Positions 1 through 5,892 of a stretch of DNA of 5,892 nt are shown in pieces. A model generated the notes under the pieces. That model saw only the letters and a list, made by a program, of their open reading frames with translations, made no database searches and had not been told where the DNA came from. The stretch comes from an uncultured Clostridia bacterium. Its GTDB lineage: Bacteria; Bacillota; Clostridia; Christensenellales; UBA1242. The stretch's first letter is position 1; each line of letters starts with the position of its first letter. A program made the translations under genes and the position numbers. The stretch spans positions 1-5,892 of the forward strand of contig CAMPBB010000037.1 of the NCBI GenBank assembly GCA_946635125.1, read 5' to 3'.

Positions 1-1
1 A

Positions 2-1288
2 ATCGTTGGAAAAAGTTGGCAACTATCTCTTACCACAGCAGGTTTTATTTTGCTGCTCACAATTTTTTTAATTGTTTTAATGATTGTTGTTTTTCCAAAA
101 TTTAAGTTGATGCAAAAAAGAATTGACAAACTTAACCTCGTGTCTAGAGAAAATTTGACAGGAATAAAAGTTATTCGTGCATATAACGCTCAAGAAAAAC
201 AAACAAAAAAATTTGAAGAAACAAACAAAAACTTTTTTGATATTAACATCTTTTTAAACAAAACAATGGCACTATTATCCCCTCTTATGGGAATTATCAT
301 GAACGGCCTATCTTTAACAATTGTTTGGTTTGGCTCATCTCTTGTTGGAAAAGAAATTTTAAACATTGAAAACATGATGGAATTCACACAATATAGTGCA
401 ATTTTGCTTGTCAGCTTTACCATGCTTTCAATGATGTTTTTAATTTTGCCAAGAGCAAATGTTTCTGCAAAAAGGGTTCGAGAAGTTTTAAACAGCAAAT
501 CTAGCATTGTTGATGGAGAAAAAGAAGATGTTAAAGACATTGGAACAATTGAATTTAAAAATGTTTCTTTTTCTTATGATGGTTCAAGCGAAGAAACAAT
601 AAAAAATGTTTCATTTAAAGTTGGAAAGGGTCAAACTCTTGCAATTATTGGCTCAACAGGAAGCGGAAAAAGCACAATCATAAACCTTATTATGCGTTTT
701 TATGATGTTAACAAGGGAAGCATTTTAATTGACGGCGAAAACATTAAAAACATAAAACTAAACTGCCTTTACAACAAAATTGGCTATTCGCCTCAAAAAA
801 GTGCCATAATTTCTGGAACTGTTAAAGAAAATGTTGGTTATGGAATGGACGAAAACAAACACGAAAAAGAAATTGATGAAGCACTTGATGTTAGCCAGTC
901 AAAAGAATTTGTTGAAAAACTTGAAAAGGGCGTTTTAAGCCACATAAGTCAAGGAGGAAACAACTTGTCTGGTGGTCAAAAACAAAGAATATCCATTGCA
1001 AGAGCTCTTGCAAAAAACGCTGAAATTCTTCTTATTGACGACAGTTTTTCTGCATTAGACTTTTTAACAGACAAAAAACTAAGAAAAGAATTGAACAAAA
1101 AATATAAAGATACAACAAAAGTTATTGTTGCTCAAAGAGTTGGTTCAATTATGGACGCAGACAACATTATTGTTTTGGACAATGGGAAAATTGCTGGGCA
1201 AGGAACTCACAAAGAACTTTTAAAATCAAACAAAATTTATCGTGAGATTGCCTACTCTCAATTAAACAAGGAGGAACTGGAAAAATGA
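2..1288 (+). CDS. ABC exporter subunit A, membrane domain plus degenerate-site ATPase (5' truncated)
   Basis: This is one half of a heterodimeric ATP-driven exporter of the multidrug/lipid type. The frame is open to the window edge, so the real start lies upstream; TTG at 50 is internal. Compared with the next gene, which has the same SWQL motif near residue 186, roughly 170 residues are missing. Visible are hydrophobic segments near 41-94, 272-334 and 395-451, the conserved intracellular-loop stretch IRAYNAQEKQ, then a full ATPase domain: A-loop Tyr (FSY), Walker A GSTGSGKST (650-676), Q-loop Gln (794-796), canonical signature LSGGQ (965-979), Walker B LLIDD (ends 1042) and D-loop SALD. The catalytic Glu after Walker B is Asp (1040-1042) and the H-loop His is Gln (AQR, 1133-1135). 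Known heterodimeric exporters carry these changes in the subunit holding the non-catalytic site. It ends in an ATGA overlap with its partner. The substrate cannot be read from sequence. Confidence 0.95.
   Translation: MVGKSWQLSLTTAGFILLLTIFLIVLMIVVFPKFKLMQKRIDKLNLVSRENLTGIKVIRAYNAQEKQTKKFEETNKNFFDINIFLNKTMALLSPLMGIIMNGLSLTIVWFGSSLVGKEILNIENMMEFTQYSAILLVSFTMLSMMFLILPRANVSAKRVREVLNSKSSIVDGEKEDVKDIGTIEFKNVSFSYDGSSEETIKNVSFKVGKGQTLAIIGSTGSGKSTIINLIMRFYDVNKGSILIDGENIKNIKLNCLYNKIGYSPQKSAIISGTVKENVGYGMDENKHEKEIDEALDVSQSKEFVEKLEKGVLSHISQGGNNLSGGQKQRISIARALAKNAEILLIDDSFSALDFLTDKKLRKELNKKYKDTTKVIVAQRVGSIMDADNIIVLDNGKIAGQGTHKELLKSNKIYREIAYSQLNKEELEK
1268..1274 (+). promoter_or_regulatory. Ribosome binding site of ABC subunit B
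   Basis: AAGGAGG is a full anti-16S match, placed 10 bases before the ATG at 1285 and lying inside the last codons of subunit A. With the ATGA stop/start overlap it supports translational coupling, which would help keep the two subunits in equal amounts, and it fixes the start of subunit B. Confidence 0.9.
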
Positions 1289-3105
1289 GCGAAGAAAAAA
1301 ATCAACAACCTCCAAGGCACGGAAGAGGACCAATTATTGGTGGAGCAAAAGCAAAGAATTTTAAAAAAGGTTTTATAAGATTTATTAAATATTTATCTCC
1401 ATTTTATGTTGCGTTAATTATTTCAATTATTTTTGCTATTGCTGGAACAGTTTGCTCAATTTTGGGACCAAAATTTTTGGGAGAAATGACTGATGTTGCT
1501 TCATCACAAATTTTTGGAATTCCAATTGATTTTTCAAAAATTGCATATCTTGGAATTTGGCTTGTTTGCCTATATTTAGCATCAGCAATATTTGAATATT
1601 TTCAAGGATATTTAACTGGAATAATTTCTGCAAAAATTGGACGAAAAATGCGAAGTGAAATAAATGAAAAAATAAACACTTTGCCACTAAAATATTATGA
1701 CAAAAAAAGTTATGGCGACACACTTTCAAGAATCACCAACGATGTTGACACGATAACACAAAGTTTAAACCAAAGTTTAAGCCAAATCATCTCCTCAATC
1801 ACAACAGTTTTGGGAATTATAATTATTATGTTCACAATTAGTTGGCAACTGGCTCTTGTTTCACTCCTTTGCATTCCTTTGGGACTTACTTTTGTTGTTT
1901 TAATTGTTAAAAAATCTCAAAAATATTATAGAGAGCAACAAAAAACTTTGGGTGAACTCAATGGCCACATTGAAGAAATATACTCAAATCACAACATTGT
2001 TAAAGCATATAACGGAACAGAAAAAGAAAGTGAAAAATTTGAAAAACTCAACAAAACACTTTATAAAGCAGGTTACAAAAACCAATTTTTTGGCAGCATG
2101 ATGATGCCCTTGATGCAATTTACTGGAAACTTTGGTTTTATTGCAGTAACAATTGTTGGAGCAATTTTGGCTGTTAATGGAAGTGTGTCAATTGGTGCAA
2201 TAATGTCTTTTATCATTTACATTAGAGCGTTCACTCGCCCACTTCAATCACTTGCATCAATTGCAAGCATATTGCAGTCAACAGTTGCCGCCTCTGAACG
2301 AATTTTTGAGTTTTTGGATGAAAAAGAAATTGCAAAAGAAAAAAGTGACCTAAAAAAACTTGAAAACACAAAAGGAAATGTTGAGTTTAAGAATGTTCAA
2401 TTTGGATATAATAGCGACAAAATTATCATAAATAATTTCAACTTAAAAGTAAGTGCTGGGCAAAAAGTTGCAATTGTTGGGCACACAGGTGCAGGAAAAA
2501 CAACTCTTGTTAGCCTTTTGGAAAGATTTTATGAATTAAACAGTGGCGACATTTTGATTGACGGCATATCAATTAAAGACATGTCAAGGCAAAATGTTCG
2601 AAAGCAGTTTGGAATGGTTTTGCAAGATGCTTGGCTGTTTGATGGAACAATTAAAGAAAACCTGAAATTTGGAAACGAAAACGCCACCGATGAAGAAATA
2701 ATTAAAGCAACAAAGGATGCTGGAATTTATGACTTTATTGAAAAACTTCCAAACAAATTTGACCACATTTTAAGCGAAAACACACAAGTAAGCCAAGGGC
2801 AAAAACAACTTTTAACAATTGCAAGAGCCATGATTCAAAATGCGCCAATGTTAATCCTTGATGAAGCAACAAGTTCTGTTGACACAAGAACAGAAATTTT
2901 AATCCAAAAAGCAATGGACAAATTAAGCAAAAACAAAACAAGTTTTGTTATTGCTCACAGACTTTCAACAATCAAAAACGCCGACATTATTTTGGTTATT
3001 GAAAATGGAGATATTGTTGAACAAGGAACACATGAAACACTTTTAAAGAAAAAAGGCAAATATTACAAACTCTACACAAGTCAGTTCACAGATGAACTTG
3101 AATAA
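1285..3105 (+). CDS. ABC exporter subunit B, membrane domain plus catalytic-site ATPase
   Basis: This is the complete 606-residue partner of the upstream exporter subunit and has the usual length for an exporter half-transporter. A basic, Pro/Gly-rich cytoplasmic tail (residues 1-35) is typical of this subunit. A six-helix membrane domain follows (hydrophobic stretches about 40-62, 85-107, 165-208, 271-297 and 303-325), with the coupling-loop motif VKAYNGTEKE near 239. The ATPase domain shows A-loop Tyr375, Walker A GHTGAGKT (399-406), Q-loop Gln447, Walker B LILDE with catalytic Glu527, D-loop SSVD and H-loop His558. The signature is VSQGQ (502-506) instead of LSGGQ. Its Walker motifs with subunit A's LSGGQ would make one intact ATP site; its weak signature pairs with subunit A's altered Walker B and H-loop. 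The start is set by AAGGAGG and the ATGA overlap. Nearest described relatives by motif are TM288, BmrCD, LmrCD and YfiBC-type exporters. Substrate unknown; no drug-specific feature is visible. Confidence 0.96.
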   Translation: MSEEKNQQPPRHGRGPIIGGAKAKNFKKGFIRFIKYLSPFYVALIISIIFAIAGTVCSILGPKFLGEMTDVASSQIFGIPIDFSKIAYLGIWLVCLYLASAIFEYFQGYLTGIISAKIGRKMRSEINEKINTLPLKYYDKKSYGDTLSRITNDVDTITQSLNQSLSQIISSITTVLGIIIIMFTISWQLALVSLLCIPLGLTFVVLIVKKSQKYYREQQKTLGELNGHIEEIYSNHNIVKAYNGTEKESEKFEKLNKTLYKAGYKNQFFGSMMMPLMQFTGNFGFIAVTIVGAILAVNGSVSIGAIMSFIIYIRAFTRPLQSLASIASILQSTVAASERIFEFLDEKEIAKEKSDLKKLENTKGNVEFKNVQFGYNSDKIIINNFNLKVSAGQKVAIVGHTGAGKTTLVSLLERFYELNSGDILIDGISIKDMSRQNVRKQFGMVLQDAWLFDGTIKENLKFGNENATDEEIIKATKDAGIYDFIEKLPNKFDHILSENTQVSQGQKQLLTIARAMIQNAPMLILDEATSSVDTRTEILIQKAMDKLSKNKTSFVIAHRLSTIKNADIILVIENGDIVEQGTHETLLKKKGKYYKLYTSQFTDELE

Positions 3106-3110
3106 AAGTG

Positions 3111-3139
3111 AAAAAAGAACAATTTTTTGTTCTTTTTTT
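3111..3139 (+). terminator. Intrinsic terminator after the ABC exporter operon
   Basis: Six bases past the stop codon, a perfect inverted repeat has arms at 3111-3122 (six A then GAACAA) and 3127-3138 (TTGTTC then six T) around a TTTT loop. The T-run continues to 3139. The A/T part of the stem makes it nearly symmetrical, so it could also stop transcripts from the opposite strand. It separates the exporter operon from valS. Confidence 0.9.
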
Positions 3140-3171
3140 GTGTTCTTTTGCCTTTATTATAAATTGTTTTA

Positions 3172-3200
3172 TTGACTTTTTATGTTTTCTTTGTTAAACT
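3172..3200 (+). promoter_or_regulatory. Predicted vegetative (sigma-A type) promoter of valS
   Basis: TTGACT (3172-3177, five of six consensus bases) is separated by 17 bases from TAAACT (3195-3200, four of six). A TG extended -10 element (3192-3193) lies one base before it. Transcription would begin near 3207, giving a leader of under 30 bases. It lies just downstream of the exporter terminator, as expected for an independent valS unit. This is a pattern match only. Confidence 0.65.
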
Positions 3201-3217
3201 ATTATTAAATTTTAAAA

Positions 3218-3223
3218 AAAGGA
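3218..3223 (+). promoter_or_regulatory. Ribosome binding site that decides the valS start
   Basis: AAAGGA ends 11 bases before the ATG at 3235. It supports that ATG over the longer in-frame TTG start at 3172, which would add 21 residues, has no ribosome site and would start inside the predicted -35 box. Confidence 0.75.
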
Positions 3224-3234
3224 TAAATAAGAAC

Positions 3235-5643
3235 ATGTTAAGCAAAAAATATGACTTTAAAGAATCTGAACAAAAGTGGCACAATTATTGGCAAGAAAAT
3301 GATATTTACAAGTTTGACGAAAAAGACAAAAGACCAAAATATTTAATTGACACTCCGCCACCAACAATTAGTGGGCCAAATCTTCACACTGGGCATGTGT
3401 TTAGTTACACTCAAATTGATGTTATTGCAAGGCACAAAAGAATGAGCGGATTTAATGTTTATTTCCCAATGGGTTTTGACAACAACGGGCTTCCAAGTGG
3501 AAGATATGTTCAAAAGAAATATAACTTAAACCCAGACAACTCAACAAGAGAAGAACTCACAGAAAAAGTTTTGGAAGAAATGAAAGTTATTCAACCAATT
3601 TATAAAGACCTTTTTTATAACCTTGGTTTTTCATGTGACTTAAACAACTATTACACAACAATTTCTCAAAGAACACAAAAATTAAGTCAGCAATCTTTTA
3701 TTGAACTGTTTAATGCTGGTCATGTTTCAAGAAGAAAATCTGCAACTCTTTTCTGCCCAGAATGCAGAACTGCAATTGCTTCTTCTGAAATTGAAACAAA
3801 AGAAATTGAAAGCAAAATGAATTACATTTATTTTGGAATAAAAGATAGCACAGAAAAACTTGAAGTTGCAACAACAAGACCAGAACTTTTGCCAGCCTGC
3901 GTTTGCGTTTTTGTTAACCCAAATGATAAAAAACACAAGCACCTTATTGGAAAAACTGCCATTAGTCCAATTTTTAACAAAGAAGTTTTGATTATTGCAA
4001 ATGATGAAGCACTCATGGACAAAGGAACAGGAGTTGTTATGTGCTGCACATTTGGTGACGAAAAAGACATGGAATGGCAAAAAGCCTTTTCTCTTCCAGT
4101 TTTGGAAGCAATTGGACAAAACGGCAGAATGACAAGCCTTGCTGGTGAATTTGAAGGTCTTAAAATTAAAGAAGCAAGAGAAAAGACAATTGAAAAACTA
4201 AAAGAATTAAATCTTTTATACAAACAAGAAGACATTTCTCACCTTGTTGCAACTCACGAACGCTGTGGAAAAGAAATTGAAATATTAACAAAACCTCAAT
4301 GGTTCATTGAACTTCTTTCCCATAAAGACGAAATATACCAAAAAGGGCTTGAAGTTAACTGGCACCCAAAGAGCATGCAAAAAAGATTTTTAAACTGGGT
4401 TGAAGGACTTAAATGGGACTGGTGCATTTCTCGTCAAAACTTTTATGGAGTTCCTTTTCCAGTTTGGTATTGCTCTAAATGCGGAAAAATCAAGTTAGCA
4501 GACATTAAAGATTTGCCGGTTGACCCAACAAAAGAAAATCCAAAAACTTGTTGTGAGTGTGGCTCAAATGAATTCATTCCAGAAAAAGATGTGTTCGACA
4601 CTTGGGCAACATCATCACTCACCCCACAAATTTGCATGGACATAAACTTTAACACTGGTCTTAATGGAGATTTCCTTCCAATGAGCCTAAGACCAAATGC
4701 TCACGACAACATTCGTGTTTGGGATTTTTACACAATTGCAAAAAGTTTATTGCACTTTGGAAAACTTCCTTGGACTGATGTTATGATTTCAGGATATGCT
4801 GTTGATGAAAAAGGTGACAAAATTTCAAAAAGCAAAGGAAATGAAAAACTTTCTCCACAAAAACTTGTTGAGGTTAACTCTGCCGATGCAACAAGATATT
4901 GGGCAAGCAACATTTCAATTGGAATGGACACAGTTTTAACTCAAGAGCAATTAACAAACGCACAAAAACTTGTTCAAAAGATTTTTAACGCAAGCAAATT
5001 TGCAATCTCATTTTTAGATGGTGCTCCAAACAGCCAGCCAGAAAAAATGGAACTTATGGACACATGGATTTTGGGAAAACTAAAACTTACAAAACAAAAT
5101 TTTGACAAATATATGGAAAGTTATGAAATGGGTCTTGCCTTAAAAGAAGTTGAAAAGTTATTCTGGAACTTCTGCGATAACTATATTGAAATTGCAAAAA
5201 ATAGGCTCTATAAACCTGAAATTTATGGTGAAAACGCTAAAAAAAGTGCACAATATGCCCTAAAAACTGTTTTGAAGGCTTTGTTAAAATTATTCTCTAT
5301 TTACATGCCACACATAACAGAAGAAATTTATATGGACGCATTTAGCAGAGAGGACAACGCAAAATCAATCCACACAACCCTTTACACTGATTGTTCAAAG
5401 TTTTCAAATGAAAACGATGAAATTGGTGACATGGTGTGCGACATTGTTTCAGCCATTCGAACAGAAAAATCAAAACAAAATGTTTCATTAAAACATGAAG
5501 TTGAAACTTTAACCATTTGCGGATATGATGAAAAAATCAAGGAAGCAGAAAAGGATATTGTTGCTGTTGGAAGCATTAAAAACATTGTTTACAAACCAGC
5601 ACCTGAAAAAAGTGTTGAAATAACACTTGCACCAATAGAATAA
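3235..5643 (+). CDS. valS: Valyl-tRNA synthetase, archaeal/rickettsial type 2
   Basis: This class I enzyme charges tRNA-Val with valine using ATP in the cytoplasm and hydrolyses mischarged threonine. The protein is 802 residues from the ATG with a ribosome site. It opens with the catalytic fold: PPPTISG (41-47), the HIGH motif as HTGH (51-54) and FDNNGLP (81-87). A Cys pair follows at 174/177. The inserted editing domain has TTRPELLPACV (213-223) and GTGVVMCCTFGD (264-275). A four-Cys zinc-ribbon-like site lies at 413/416 and 439/442. Then come DTWATSSLTPQ (455-465), HDNIRVW (490-496) and KMSKS as KISKS (529-533). The helical anticodon-binding domain covers about 605-760 with WNFCDNYIE (644-652). 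DNGLP, TTRPELLPACV, MCCTFGD and WATSSLTP are hallmarks I associate with type 2 ValRS of archaea and Rickettsia; the usual bacterial form has GTDHAG, PAHDPND and a C-terminal coiled-coil arm, absent here. IleRS and LeuRS are less likely because of the editing and WATSS motifs. It has its own promoter and terminator, and no T-box leader. Confidence 0.95.
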   Translation: MLSKKYDFKESEQKWHNYWQENDIYKFDEKDKRPKYLIDTPPPTISGPNLHTGHVFSYTQIDVIARHKRMSGFNVYFPMGFDNNGLPSGRYVQKKYNLNPDNSTREELTEKVLEEMKVIQPIYKDLFYNLGFSCDLNNYYTTISQRTQKLSQQSFIELFNAGHVSRRKSATLFCPECRTAIASSEIETKEIESKMNYIYFGIKDSTEKLEVATTRPELLPACVCVFVNPNDKKHKHLIGKTAISPIFNKEVLIIANDEALMDKGTGVVMCCTFGDEKDMEWQKAFSLPVLEAIGQNGRMTSLAGEFEGLKIKEAREKTIEKLKELNLLYKQEDISHLVATHERCGKEIEILTKPQWFIELLSHKDEIYQKGLEVNWHPKSMQKRFLNWVEGLKWDWCISRQNFYGVPFPVWYCSKCGKIKLADIKDLPVDPTKENPKTCCECGSNEFIPEKDVFDTWATSSLTPQICMDINFNTGLNGDFLPMSLRPNAHDNIRVWDFYTIAKSLLHFGKLPWTDVMISGYAVDEKGDKISKSKGNEKLSPQKLVEVNSADATRYWASNISIGMDTVLTQEQLTNAQKLVQKIFNASKFAISFLDGAPNSQPEKMELMDTWILGKLKLTKQNFDKYMESYEMGLALKEVEKLFWNFCDNYIEIAKNRLYKPEIYGENAKKSAQYALKTVLKALLKLFSIYMPHITEEIYMDAFSREDNAKSIHTTLYTDCSKFSNENDEIGDMVCDIVSAIRTEKSKQNVSLKHEVETLTICGYDEKIKEAEKDIVAVGSIKNIVYKPAPEKSVEITLAPIE

Positions 5644-5678
5644 AAAATGGCACAATTTTGTGCTGTTTTTTTATTTTT
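5644..5678 (+). terminator. Intrinsic terminator after valS
   Basis: GCACA (5650-5654), loop ATTT, TGTGC (5659-5663) form the core. The stem extends through two G-T pairs into an A-run (5644-5647) facing a T-run (5666-5672), followed by a second T-run to 5678. It begins immediately at the valS stop codon, whose last bases can join the stem base. Core pairing is short, so strength depends on the A/T extension. Confidence 0.8.
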
Positions 5679-5707
5679 AAGCATTTTTTTGAAAAGACAA
5701 ATCTAAC

Positions 5708-5734
5708 ATAAAAAGCGTGTGGTTAACATATGAT
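5708..5734 (+). promoter_or_regulatory. Possible sporulation-sigma (SigE/SigK-like) promoter
   Basis: CATATGAT (5727-5734) matches six of eight bases of the SigE -10 form CATACANT. Read one base further as CATATGATA it also fits the SigK form CATANNNTA. ATA lies 16 bases upstream (5708-5710). The target gene resembles the YqfC/YabP families, which are SigE-controlled in Bacillus subtilis. Against it, transcription would start almost on the ATG at 5740, and such motifs arise easily in AT-rich DNA. Tentative. Confidence 0.25.
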
Positions 5735-5739
5735 AATGT

Positions 5740-5892
5740 ATGTTTGGTAAAAAAATATTTAAGTCCTTGGGGTTTGATGAACTAATCTCCCCTTTTGAAG
5801 TTTTTGTTTTGGGTTTTGAAAAAATTGTTATTGAAGGAAAATGTTTTGTTAAAAGTTTTTCACAGACAAAAATTATGTTAACCCTCTCAAAG
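5740..5892 (+). CDS. YabP/YqfC-like sporulation protein, N-terminal part (3' truncated)
   Basis: Fifty-one codons run from ATG to the window edge with no stop. In-frame stops just upstream (5731-5733 and 5734-5736) exclude an earlier start. A short basic N-terminus (MFGKKIFKSLG) precedes a beta-rich stretch with alternating hydrophobics: VFVLGFEKIVIEG, then V-SFS, then KIMLTL. From memory this aligns without gaps to the YqfC core, where a Gly, an IE pair, an aromatic-Ser pair and a later Ile recur at the same spacing. In Bacillus subtilis YqfC and YabP are small mother-cell proteins made under SigE; YqfC is encoded beside the membrane protein YqfD and is needed for normal sporulation. About half of a roughly 90-residue protein would be visible. 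No ribosome binding site precedes the ATG, so the start is less certain than for the other genes. It could be another small beta-rich protein, but the placement in a Firmicute-like genome favours this call. Confidence 0.55.
   Translation, partial: MFGKKIFKSLGFDELISPFEVFVLGFEKIVIEGKCFVKSFSQTKIMLTLSK

Noticed and set aside
50..52. TTG at 50 as the start of the first ABC gene
   Set aside because: The frame is open upstream to position 2 and encodes conserved membrane-domain sequence (including SWQL), so the gene is cut by the window edge rather than starting here.
190..540. Reverse-strand open frame inside the first ABC gene, and similar minus-strand frames at 1436-1729, 3727-4119, 3828-4235 and elsewhere
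   Set aside because: They lie wholly inside strongly supported + strand genes, have low-complexity or Cys/Phe-rich composition typical of antisense of AT-rich coding DNA, and show no recognisable motif.
1762..1785. Two 12-base tandem units (AGTTTAAACCAA then AGTTTAAGCCAA)
   Set aside because: They encode SLNQSLSQ, a heptad-like helix sequence common at this place in exporter membrane domains; one mismatch and only two copies give no case for a functional repeat.
1904..2101. A 65-residue + strand open frame in an alternative frame within ABC subunit B
   Set aside because: It is Lys/Asn/Thr-rich shadow sequence overlapping the conserved coupling-loop region of the real gene.
3172..3234. An in-frame extension of valS starting at TTG 3172, adding 21 residues
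   Set aside because: The extension overlaps the predicted promoter, has no ribosome site, and the added residues do not resemble a ValRS N-terminus; the ATG at 3235 has AAAGGA at suitable spacing.
5689..5694. TTGAAA as a -35 box for the last gene
   Set aside because: No acceptable -10 sequence lies 16-18 bases downstream; the region there is AAAAGC-like.
5726..5743. ACATA...TATGT inverted repeat overlapping the start of the last gene, as an operator or hairpin
   Set aside because: Arms are only five A/T-rich pairs and imperfect beyond that, which is expected by chance in this composition.

Overview
The window is strongly AT-rich bacterial DNA using the standard code (TGG for Trp; TGA and TAA as stops). 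All supported genes lie on the + strand and are tightly packed. Strong AAGGAGG-type ribosome sites, A/U-rich hairpin terminators and a likely YabP/YqfC-family sporulation gene at the right edge point to an endospore-forming or spore-former-derived Firmicute, probably an uncultured gut-type Clostridia lineage. That taxonomic guess is inference; no marker in the window settles it.

Layout. (1) Positions 2-1288 hold the 3' part of an ABC exporter subunit: the end of its membrane domain plus a whole ATPase domain. (2) Positions 1285-3105 hold a second, complete ABC exporter subunit, overlapping the first by ATGA. The two have complementary degenerate motifs, so they very probably form one heterodimeric exporter of the TM287/288, BmrCD or LmrCD type. 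A strong hairpin terminator follows (3111-3139). (3) A vegetative-type promoter (3172-3200) and a short leader precede valS (3235-5643), an 802-residue valyl-tRNA synthetase of the archaeal/rickettsial 'type 2' form rather than the usual bacterial form. It is followed by its own terminator (5644-5678). (4) At 5740-5892 the start of a YabP/YqfC-like sporulation gene runs off the window.

How the parts relate. The exporter pair is one transcription unit whose promoter lies outside the window. valS appears to be a separate single-gene unit, bounded by a terminator on each side. The sporulation-like gene starts a third unit, possibly running into yqfD-type genes beyond the edge.

I found no RNA genes, CRISPR array, mobile element or attachment site. 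No intergenic stretch reaches 300 bases; the longest is about 129. I see no clear sign of an undescribed system. The points most worth a second look are the archaeal-type ValRS, the split catalytic sites of the exporter, and the start region of the last gene, which lacks a ribosome site.
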